Below, one piece after another: positions 16,511-23,380 of a stretch of 36,243 nt of DNA. A model generated the notes under the pieces. The model had not been told where the DNA came from. It was given only the letters and a program-made list of their open reading frames with translations, and searched no databases. The position numbers were made by a program, and so were the translations under genes. The stretch is taken from NCBI GenBank assembly GCA_002494725.1, contig DACG01000013.1, forward strand, positions 1-36,243, in the 5' to 3' direction. This DNA is from Geoglobus sp. UBA235 (GTDB lineage Archaea; Halobacteriota; Archaeoglobi; Archaeoglobales; Archaeoglobaceae). Numbering within the stretch: the first letter of the stretch is position 1; each line of letters opens with the position of its first letter.

Positions 16511-16520
16511 TCTTATAAAA
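16511..16520. promoter_or_regulatory. Shared TATA element of two divergent genes
   Basis: TCTTATAAAA lies between the minus-strand CCG gene (ATG 16475) and the plus-strand small gene (ATG 16534). Read rightward it sits about 20 bp before 16534; read leftward (TTTTATAAGA) it is about 40 bp before 16475. The same element appears placed to serve both directions. Confidence 0.5.
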
Positions 16521-16533
16521 AACTGATGATTCA

Positions 16534-16752
16534 ATGTCTCTGTTTGAGGAGCTCAGGGCAGAAATTGAAAGATATTTCAGGGAGGCTCAGGAAGGAAGAT
16601 TTGGGTACAGGAGAGTTGAGTGGGAGCTCGATAACATGATCTATCCATTCATCGGCAGCTTTCTTGCCTCAGGTGAACTCAGCAGAACTGAAGCTGAGAG
16701 GCTTTTCAGGATGTGTGAGGAGAAACTCAGGCAGTTCAGGGAATCTTTATAA
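16534..16752 (+). CDS. Small conserved-looking hypothetical protein (72 aa)
   Basis: A 72-residue, highly charged and apparently all-helical protein: helix 1 SLFEELRAEIERYFREAQEG, a short turn with FGYRRVEWELDNMIYPFIGSF, and a C-terminal helix LSRTEAERLFRMCEEKLRQF. No known motif; a single Cys. It has a good TATA spacing (leaderless or nearly so) and ends 14 bp before the GMP synthase gene, so it probably begins that operon. Its amino-acid make-up and codon use resemble the neighbouring genes, which supports it as real. Function unknown. Confidence 0.7.
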   Translation: MSLFEELRAEIERYFREAQEGRFGYRRVEWELDNMIYPFIGSFLASGELSRTEAERLFRMCEEKLRQFRESL

Positions 16753-16766
16753 ACATCCAGCCTTAA

Positions 16767-17324
16767 ATGACTCTTGTGAAGATTTACATAGTTTACAATC
16801 TCGGACAGTACAATCATCTCATTCACAGAACTCTGAGGGATCTCGGAGTTGAGAGCAGGCTTATAGACAACACAACACCAGTTAAGGAGATAGATGCAGA
16901 TGGCATTGTTATTGGAGGAGGCCCTGATATAGAGAGATCGGGAAAGAGCATCGAATATGTTCAGAATCTGGATGTACCGATTCTCGGAATATGCTTGGGG
17001 CATCACATAATTGCGAAAGCCTTTGGCGGTGAGGTAGGAAGGGGTAGTGTTGGAGGGTATGCGGAGGTTGAGGTTGAGATACTGAAAAGCCAGGAAATTT
17101 TTGAGGGCTTTCCTGAGAGAATAAGGGTATGGGCAAGCCACATGGATGAGGTAAAGCTAATGCCAGAGGGATTTGAACTTCTTGCAAGATCTGACATATG
17201 CTCGGTTGAGGCAATGAAGCATGGTAAAAAGCCAGTTTATGGTGTTCAGTGGCATCCTGAGGTATATCACAGCCAGTATGGAGAGGAGCTTTACAGAAAC
17301 TTCATCGAGATCTGCAGAAAATGA
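16767..17324 (+). CDS. guaAA: GMP synthase, glutamine amidotransferase subunit (GuaAA)
   Basis: Class I glutamine amidotransferase of 185 residues. It hydrolyses glutamine and passes ammonia to the separate ATP-pyrophosphatase subunit (GuaAB) to turn XMP into GMP. The catalytic triad is intact: Cys76 in LGICLGHH, His163 and Glu165 in GVQWHPEVYHS. The oxyanion GGGPD loop is at 50-54. Length matches the stand-alone archaeal subunit, not the fused bacterial GuaA. The synthase subunit is not in this window. The stop overlaps the start of the MFS gene (ATGA at 17321), so the two are translationally coupled. Confidence 0.94.
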   Translation: MTLVKIYIVYNLGQYNHLIHRTLRDLGVESRLIDNTTPVKEIDADGIVIGGGPDIERSGKSIEYVQNLDVPILGICLGHHIIAKAFGGEVGRGSVGGYAEVEVEILKSQEIFEGFPERIRVWASHMDEVKLMPEGFELLARSDICSVEAMKHGKKPVYGVQWHPEVYHSQYGEELYRNFIEICRK

Positions 17325-17872
17325 GAAAAACAATACTTCTGAGTGCAACTCTTCTTCCCTTGATGATATCAAGCGGGATGGTCTACTCTGTTCTTCCCAT
17401 TTACATCTCCGAGGAACTCGGAGCAAGCAGAATTGAGGTTGGAGGAATTTTCACGCTTGGAGCAACAGTTGGACTCATCACCTCATACCTTCTGGGAAGG
17501 GTTGCAGACAGAATTGGAAAGAAACCTCTTATACTTGCAGCCCAGTGTGGGTTTGCATTTGTCATGCTCTCTTACTCACTCATCAGCGACAGGAGTTATG
17601 CTTACTTCATTCAGGTGTTTGAAGGACTGTCATGGACGATGCTTGGCGTCTCAGCCCCGGCACTTATTGCCGACATCACAGAGAAAGGGGAGAGAGGGGA
17701 GGCAATGGGGATATACAACACAAGCTGGAGCATGGGATGGGTTCTCGGGCCAATAACAGGAGGGGCACTTTCAGAGTTTTACGGATTCAGGGTTATGCTC
17801 AAGGTATCCTTTCTCATGCTCATTCTGGGGCTTCTTGCAACATACATGGTTCTCAGGAGGATTGAAGAATGA
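17321..17872 (+). CDS. Half-size (six-helix) MFS transporter protein
   Basis: A 183-residue membrane protein matching only the N-terminal six-helix half of a major facilitator superfamily carrier. Helices are about 5-28, 40-60, 69-88, 93-112, 133-152 and 159-177. The loop between helices 2 and 3 has MFS motif A as GRVADRIGKKPL (59-70). The protein ends with LRRIEE, a natural cytoplasmic end, and the next 1 kb is an opposite-strand gene, so there is no lost second half nearby. It may work as a dimer, or be a relic. It is coupled to guaAA by an ATGA overlap; a purine-related role is only a guess. Its last 20 bp overlap the convergent radical SAM gene. Confidence 0.82.
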   Translation: MRKTILLSATLLPLMISSGMVYSVLPIYISEELGASRIEVGGIFTLGATVGLITSYLLGRVADRIGKKPLILAAQCGFAFVMLSYSLISDRSYAYFIQVFEGLSWTMLGVSAPALIADITEKGERGEAMGIYNTSWSMGWVLGPITGGALSEFYGFRVMLKVSFLMLILGLLATYMVLRRIEE

Positions 17873-18860
17873 TGTTCTGCCTGTAACCGCAGCTGGGGCA
17901 TTTATCTCCATTGAGATCCATTCTGACGATGTAAAATCCCTGCCTCTCTATCAGAAGATGTCCGCAGTTTGGACAGTATGTGCTCTCGTATCTGTGTCCC
18001 CAGACATTTCCCATGTAAACATACTCTATTCCGGCATTTCTGGCAATTTTCACAGCCATTTCAAGGGTTCTGACTGGAGTTGGAGGCCTGTCAAGCATTT
18101 CGTGATCGGGATGGAATCTTGAAAAGTGAACGGGGATTCTCGGATTAAGCTCCGCAACCCACATAGAGAAATCTCTGATCTCCTCTCTGTCGTCATTCAG
18201 CCCGGGAATGACAAGGTAGGTGATCTCTATGAACACACCCTTCCTGTTCAGATGCTCCACGCTCTCAATGACTCTTTCAAGTCTTGCACCGCAGACCTTT
18301 CTGTAAAACTCGTCTCTGAATGCCTTGACATCCACATTTATCGCATCAAGCACATCGAACTGCTCAATTGCCTCATGGCTCATGTATCCGTTGGAAACGT
18401 AATTGACGTAGTACCCGTGCTTTTTCACAATTCTGCTTGAGTCTAAGGAGAACTCGTGGAATATGCTCGGCTCGTTGTATGTCCAGCTGACCCCATCAGC
18501 ATTGCTCTCAATCACCATTCTCAGAACATCCTCTGGACTGAGCTCCTTAAGGTATGGGAAATCCAGATCTGCAAAGCTGATGCTGTAGTTCTGGCAGTGC
18601 TGGCATCTGAAGTTGCAGCTCACCCCTCCAAATGACAGGGATTTGCTTCCGGGCATGAAATTGTGGAAGGGCTTCTTCTCTATAGGGTCAAGGTGAATTG
18701 AGGAAACAAGTCCGTAATTGTAAGCGTAAAGTTTTCCGTTTTCATTTTTTCTGACCCTGCATATTCCCCACTGCCCCTCTCTCAGTCTGCAGTAGTGCAT
18801 GCATGTTCTGCATCTCACACGCCCGTTTTCCCTTTCATACAGATATGACTCAACTTTCAT
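17853..18860 (-). CDS. amrS: AmmeMemoRadiSam system radical SAM enzyme
   Basis: A 335-residue radical SAM protein of the pyruvate-formate-lyase-activase-like AmrS type. The N-terminal Cys block RCRTCMHYCRLREGQWGICRVR (Cys17, 20, 24, 34) is typical of this group. The [4Fe-4S]-SAM motif is CNFRCQHC (Cys82, 86, 89), preceded by SLSFGGV. YNEPSIF, INVDVKAF and the VIPGLND strand follow, and HFSRFHPDH lies near 245. The C-terminus has two CxxC pairs (CPNC and CPSC), a likely zinc ribbon. The family is linked by co-occurrence to Memo and AMMECR1 proteins; the reaction is not established to my knowledge, and neither partner is in this window. The start overlaps the histidine kinase end by 11 bp, so the two genes are one transcription unit. 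Confidence 0.92.
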   Translation of the reverse strand: MKVESYLYERENGRVRCRTCMHYCRLREGQWGICRVRKNENGKLYAYNYGLVSSIHLDPIEKKPFHNFMPGSKSLSFGGVSCNFRCQHCQNYSISFADLDFPYLKELSPEDVLRMVIESNADGVSWTYNEPSIFHEFSLDSSRIVKKHGYYVNYVSNGYMSHEAIEQFDVLDAINVDVKAFRDEFYRKVCGARLERVIESVEHLNRKGVFIEITYLVIPGLNDDREEIRDFSMWVAELNPRIPVHFSRFHPDHEMLDRPPTPVRTLEMAVKIARNAGIEYVYMGNVWGHRYESTYCPNCGHLLIERQGFYIVRMDLNGDKCPSCGYRQNIILQSS

Positions 18861-20397
18861 TCCTTTCCATCTTGTTTCTTGCAGTCTTCAATTTTATGGT
18901 GAAAACAGTTCCGGATGGTCTGTTGTCAGAGACCGTTATACTTCCACCATACTTCTCCACAAGCTTTTTTACAATGTACAGTCCGAGCCCTGAGCCGTCT
19001 CCCAGCGTAAAACCCTCTTCAAAGATTCTCTGCTTTATGCTGTCCGGAATCCCCTCTCCGTAGTCTGTGACTTTAATGACAGCCTGACCATCTCTCTCCC
19101 TGACCTCGAATTTTATCCTGTCTGTTTTTCCGTGCTTTACTGCATTTGAGACCAGATTGTCAAAAACTGAATAAAGGCCATCATCTGCCAGAACTGTTGC
19201 ATCACCGATCAGCTTCCATTCTATATCGTGGACCTTCATGACATTTTCAATGATCTCTGATACTCTCATCGGGTACAGCTCACTTTCGCTAAGAGCCATC
19301 TCAACGTTTTTAAGCTTTTTTATGGTATCCACTGCTTTCTCAGCCCTGTTCATTATTCTCGGGCAGTATTCGCAGCCATGCTTCTCACTTGCAACCTCTG
19401 CAAAACCCTGTATCACAGTCAGGTCATTGAGAATGTCATGTCTCAGTATTCTGTTTATAACCCTCAGGTTTTCAGCCATTCCGCTTATCTCCTTCTTGCT
19501 TCTCTCAATCTCATCAAGAGCCATGTTTATGGAATCTGCAAGATCCCTGATCTCATCATCTCCTGAAATCATTATCCTCTCACCGGTTCTGAAGCCTCTC
19601 TTGCCTATGTTTTTCATGAAGTTGGAAAGAACATTCACCCTGCTGAAAAATGTCCTGTTGATGATTGCCGAGGATATCATGATGGATGTGAAAAGAATTG
19701 CTGCCGATATTATGAGAAAATAGTTGTACGTTTCAGTTATCAGGGGGTCTATTATTCCTTTGTAGGCAATTCTCAGGTATCCGACTGGAACTCCGCTTGT
19801 GTTGTTCAGAGGGATAAACTCGCTTATTTCTCCCGATACTTCTTTTTTATCCCGTGAAAATTGAACAACATCAACAGTAAGGATGTTCCTCAGTTCGTTC
19901 ATGTAATTCTCATCAATTCTCTTTATAATAGCCACATACCCGTCATAGCTACCATTTCTGAAAGATGGAAATGATATGAACATGTATATCTTACCCTCAT
20001 GGTGGCAGAAACCCCTCCTTACTGAATCCGATGTTTTTGCGTTCGGTGATATCAGACTTGCATCCAGTTCATCAAATTCTGCACCCGCATACGGGTTTGT
20101 GTATACACTTCTGACCTCTCCCTCCGGGGAGTAAAACACTATGGATGTGTAGTCGTGGGTTGCCAGTACGGTTCTTGGGGAGATACCGTAGCGATCGATG
20201 TAATAGTACCCCTCTGACAGGGATCTGAATTCGTTTTCAATAATCTCACTCAAAACCTTCTTCTTTCGATCAACCCATTCCTTGTAATAGTCATCTGTTC
20301 TCTCGTGGATAAGTTCTGCAATTAGTATGGCTATGGTTGCGTAGAAAACAGCAAAGGAGATAGCAATTATAAGGATCAGTTTGATCCTGACTGACAT
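18850..20397 (-). CDS. Membrane sensor histidine kinase (orphan)
   Basis: A 515-residue two-component sensor. TM1 (about 6-30) and TM2 (about 225-247) enclose an extracellular domain of about 195 residues of CHASE4-like type (YYKEWVDRKKKVLSEIIENEF start). Then come a HAMP linker (about 248-302), a HisKA helix with phospho-acceptor His320 in ILRHDILNDL, and a HATPase domain with N box NLVSNAVKHG (414-423), G1 DYGEGIP (445-451) and G2 GDGSGLGLYI (467-476). The ligand is unknown; an outside signal is inferred from topology. A TATA box (AAATATATAT, 20434-20443) and GGTGAG just before ATG 20397 support the start. No response regulator gene is in the window, so the partner must be elsewhere. The following gene is the radical SAM enzyme. 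Confidence 0.93.
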   Translation of the reverse strand: MSVRIKLILIIAISFAVFYATIAILIAELIHERTDDYYKEWVDRKKKVLSEIIENEFRSLSEGYYYIDRYGISPRTVLATHDYTSIVFYSPEGEVRSVYTNPYAGAEFDELDASLISPNAKTSDSVRRGFCHHEGKIYMFISFPSFRNGSYDGYVAIIKRIDENYMNELRNILTVDVVQFSRDKKEVSGEISEFIPLNNTSGVPVGYLRIAYKGIIDPLITETYNYFLIISAAILFTSIMISSAIINRTFFSRVNVLSNFMKNIGKRGFRTGERIMISGDDEIRDLADSINMALDEIERSKKEISGMAENLRVINRILRHDILNDLTVIQGFAEVASEKHGCEYCPRIMNRAEKAVDTIKKLKNVEMALSESELYPMRVSEIIENVMKVHDIEWKLIGDATVLADDGLYSVFDNLVSNAVKHGKTDRIKFEVRERDGQAVIKVTDYGEGIPDSIKQRIFEEGFTLGDGSGLGLYIVKKLVEKYGGSITVSDNRPSGTVFTIKLKTARNKMERNES

Positions 20398-20433
20398 TTT
20401 CTCACCATTATTATTGTTATTTTTTCTTTTAGC

Positions 20434-20443
20434 ATATATATTT
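20434..20443 (-). promoter_or_regulatory. TATA box of the histidine kinase gene
   Basis: AAATATATAT on the minus strand, about 40 bp before ATG 20397, predicts a start near 20413 and a short leader holding the ribosome site GGTGAG (20401-20406). Confidence 0.55.
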
Positions 20444-20649
20444 TTTTCGTGTCAATTCAATAACTGTGCTTCTTTTAAGAATGGATTTTGATTTTCATTT
20501 AAATCAGACTTTCCGAGTTCCCTGTGTCCTGGTGTTTACAGCACCATTTTTGCTTATTTGATGGTGGATTTGAGGTGTGGAAAAAATTATGAAAGATTTA
20601 TTAATTCTGATGGCAGATATTCGCCAACAAAAATAATGGGGGGTTACAG

Positions 20650-21696
20650 ATGTTCTGCCCGAAGTGTGGCACAGAAGTTGATGAGACCGACAACTTTTGC
20701 TACAATTGTGGTGAAAGGCTTGATTTTGAGAAAAAAGGGGAGGAAAAAGGTATTACAAGCACAAAAAAGACAAAAGCAAAGCGTAATAAAAAAGAAACGA
20801 TAAATGTGAAGCTTGACTGCTACATCAAGGGGATGGACATCAATGGGAGACCGAACGGATCGTTTTTTGAAATACGAGTAGCAAAAGCAGGTCTTAAAGA
20901 TGCGATAGATCGTATAAAAAGCTTGCCAAAGAAGAATGATTTTCCAGAGGATCTTCTGAAAAATCTAAAAAGGAAAAGCTCTCTTTGTCCTCCAACTGTT
21001 ATCTTTACCAATGATTATGCACTGGAAGTGTTTACATTTGATGGAGAAAAAGTCTGCATTACCACTAAGGGTTTCTCAAAGCTTGCAGGATATGAGTTTA
21101 TGGAATCTGGTGGAAAATCAAGGGTTGTTGAGGTAACTCAGGATGAAGCTATAGAAATCGTTACAGAATTTTTCAGGAAAGCTGACAGGATTAAAAAGCT
21201 CAGACTTGGGCTCACGCCTCTCGAATTCTCTACCTTGCTGGCAATAAAGAATGGCATAAGCAACTCACGAACTATTGCATCCGTAACGGGGACAAGTGTT
21301 GACAGGATAAGAGATACAGTCAGAGAATTGATACACAAGGGATTTATTGTTAGTCGCAAAAAAGGAATTTTCAGGAAAAAGTATTGGTATGAATTAACCC
21401 CTGAAGGGGAAAAAAAGCTCAATAACGGAAGAAAAAGACTTGAAAAAGCTGTTAAAGAAGATAGGGATATAATTGATGTGATGACTCCAGTATTCTGGAT
21501 TATGTACGCTACCCAGGATGTTCTCAGTGGAGTGGATGAAAATGATATAGTGAGTGTGATAGGTGAGCCACCTGAGATCCTCCATTATGAGGTCACCGGA
21601 GAGAGTGTTGTGGATTTTGACACTGGAGATGTTGCAGAAGATGACGGTGTGGGGGATGGCGACTGGTGGGATGGTGATGGAGATGATGGCTGGTGA
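20650..21696 (+). CDS. Unrecognised zinc-ribbon / winged-helix protein with acidic Trp-Gly-Asp tail
   Basis: A 348-residue protein I cannot assign. Residues 1-22 are a zinc ribbon with Cys3, Cys6, Cys17 and Cys20 (CPKCG...CYNCG). A very basic stretch (about 28-50) follows. Residues 51-180 form an unknown mixed region (VIFTNDYALEVFTFDGEKVCITTKG). Residues about 183-258 look like a MarR/TrmB-type winged helix: LTPLEFSTLLAIKNG, recognition helix SVDRIRDTVRELIHKGF, and wing IVSRKKGIFRKKYWYELTPEG. The last 27 residues are almost only Asp, Gly, Trp, Val and Glu (GDGDWWDGDGDDGW). So the protein probably binds DNA and may contact a basic partner through the tail. It stands alone, with no operon partner; the stop is about 100 bp before surE. 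The region upstream is AT-rich. A regulator role is inferred only. Confidence 0.75.
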   Translation: MFCPKCGTEVDETDNFCYNCGERLDFEKKGEEKGITSTKKTKAKRNKKETINVKLDCYIKGMDINGRPNGSFFEIRVAKAGLKDAIDRIKSLPKKNDFPEDLLKNLKRKSSLCPPTVIFTNDYALEVFTFDGEKVCITTKGFSKLAGYEFMESGGKSRVVEVTQDEAIEIVTEFFRKADRIKKLRLGLTPLEFSTLLAIKNGISNSRTIASVTGTSVDRIRDTVRELIHKGFIVSRKKGIFRKKYWYELTPEGEKKLNNGRKRLEKAVKEDRDIIDVMTPVFWIMYATQDVLSGVDENDIVSVIGEPPEILHYEVTGESVVDFDTGDVAEDDGVGDGDWWDGDGDDGW

Positions 21697-21795
21697 GGGC
21701 GAACCCCGACAGCAGTTGTTCTTCTTCTATTCTTTTGTGGGATCTCAGGAGCTTTTCTTGAAAAATGTTTTAACCAAAACCACCGAACTTGAGCC

Positions 21796-22569
21796 ATGAA
21801 CATTCTTCTTACCAATGATGATGGTCTCTACTCTCCAGGACTTAGGGCATGCTATGAAACCCTCACAAAATTCGGAAAGGTTTTTGCAGTCACTCCCGCT
21901 GTCCAGAAAAGCGGTGTTGGTAGAAGCATATCAATACTCGAGCCAATTAGAGTGAGTGAGGTAACAATTGATGGAATGAAGGTTTACGCTGTTGATGGCA
22001 CACCCACTGATGCGGTCATCATAGGCATGCATGAGATCATTGGCGACATTCCAGATCTGACTGTTTCAGGGATCAATCTGGGTGAGAATCTCTCTACAGA
22101 GGCTGTCACAACTTCAGGGACAGTTGGAGCGGCACTTGAAGCATCAACTCAGGGAAGCAAGGCTGTAGCAATAAGCCTTGAGATGAGGGATGCCTTCAAA
22201 TTTGAGACCTTCTTTGCACCTGTTGATTTTTCAAATGCCAAAAAGGTTCTTGAAGAGGTCGTGAGAAGGATTATAAAGCACAGCCTTCCAGAAGGTGTTG
22301 ATCTGCTGAACATCAATGTCCCTGAAAGCTGGAACGGGAAATACAGATTCACAAGGCTGGCAAGAAGACTTTACAGAACAAGGATTGACACGAGATTTGA
22401 TCCGAGGGGGAGGAAATACTACTGGATAGATGGAGTCGAGGAAGAGGATGCTGAAGAGGGAACAGATCTCCATGCAATAAGAAATGGATTTGCCTCAATA
22501 ACCCCGATAACCCTTGACATGACGTCCAGAATAGATTTCACTGATCTTGAGAGGTGGTTTTATGATTGA
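21796..22569 (+). CDS. surE: 5'/3'-nucleotidase SurE
   Basis: Metal-dependent nucleoside monophosphate phosphatase of 257 residues. The family metal site is present: NDDG with Asp8 and Asp9 at the N-terminus, Ser39 in QKSGVGRS, and Asn94 in VSGINLGENLS. The C-terminal swapped region (NVP, TRLARRLYRT, then DLHAIRNGFASITPI) is complete. It would hydrolyse nucleoside 5'- and 3'-monophosphates, and possibly short polyphosphates. A GTTTTAA element about 28 bp upstream is a candidate TATA box. The stop overlaps the start of rpiA by 8 bp, so nucleotide breakdown and ribose-phosphate use are encoded together. Confidence 0.96.
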   Translation: MNILLTNDDGLYSPGLRACYETLTKFGKVFAVTPAVQKSGVGRSISILEPIRVSEVTIDGMKVYAVDGTPTDAVIIGMHEIIGDIPDLTVSGINLGENLSTEAVTTSGTVGAALEASTQGSKAVAISLEMRDAFKFETFFAPVDFSNAKKVLEEVVRRIIKHSLPEGVDLLNINVPESWNGKYRFTRLARRLYRTRIDTRFDPRGRKYYWIDGVEEEDAEEGTDLHAIRNGFASITPITLDMTSRIDFTDLERWFYD

Positions 22570-23230
22570 AAAGGTGAGATGTGCTGAGAAAGCTCTTGAG
22601 CTCATTCAGGATGGAATGATCGTTGGACTTGGAAGCGGAACAACTGTGAAGGAATTCATAAGGCTGCTGTCTGAAAGGGTGAGAGAGGGGATGGACATCA
22701 GGGTTATCCCAACCTCCATAGACACCCACATTCTGGCAGTGGATTATGGGATAGGGGTTACGGATCTTTTAGAGCATCCAGAGCCTGAAATATGCATTGA
22801 TGGTGCAGATCAGATCGACAGGGAATTCAATCTGATAAAGGGTGGTGGTGGGGCTTTGACAAGGGAAAAAATAGTTGCAAGCGCATCAAAAAAATTTATT
22901 GTCATAGCAGATGAGTCAAAGCTTGTTGAAAAGCTGAATATGCCCGTTCCGATTGAAATTTTACCGTTTTCTCTTGGATTTGTAAAAAAGAGAATTGAGG
23001 AGATGGGCTTCAAATTGAATTTAAGAGAGGACAGGGGGAAGCTTAGACCGGTGATCTCTGACAACGGGAATATTATTGCAGATGTTGATGCCGGATTAAT
23101 AAATGAGCCAGACAAATTTGAAAAAACGCTGAAAATTCCAGGTGTGATTGAGAATGGAATATTTCCAGCTGAGATGGTTGATGCGGTGTTAATTGGAAAA
23201 AAGGATGGTGCGGCTGTTCTGAGAAGATGA
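22562..23230 (+). CDS. rpiA: Ribose-5-phosphate isomerase A
   Basis: Interconverts ribose-5-phosphate and ribulose-5-phosphate. The frame is open from 22547, but ATG 22562, preceded by GAGGTGG, gives the family N-terminus (222 residues). Motifs: the phosphate loop VGLGSGTTV (21-29), DGAD at 80-83, and KGGGGALTREK at 93-103, which holds the catalytic Lys and Glu; DESKLV follows at 117-122. Intact and full length. The eight-base overlap with surE points to a shared message: SurE releases nucleosides and RpiA handles the ribose phosphate that can be formed from them, a plausible but unproven link. Confidence 0.96.
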   Translation: MIEKVRCAEKALELIQDGMIVGLGSGTTVKEFIRLLSERVREGMDIRVIPTSIDTHILAVDYGIGVTDLLEHPEPEICIDGADQIDREFNLIKGGGGALTREKIVASASKKFIVIADESKLVEKLNMPVPIEILPFSLGFVKKRIEEMGFKLNLREDRGKLRPVISDNGNIIADVDAGLINEPDKFEKTLKIPGVIENGIFPAEMVDAVLIGKKDGAAVLRR

Positions 23231-23380
23231 TCCAGCCAAAATCAGGAGAGCTGTCTGCAAATAATATCCGATACATCTGTCTTCTTATCATTTTCGAGTT
23301 CGCGGGCTTTTTATAGCCACACAACTCAGGGAATAGCAGGAAAGAAAAAATTAAATTAACCTCTCTCAGTTTCCACCACC

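Noticed and set aside
20530..20546. TGGTG/CACCA hairpin followed by T run
   Set aside because: A five-bp stem is weak, and no gene ends just before it on the plus strand, so it is not supported as a terminator.
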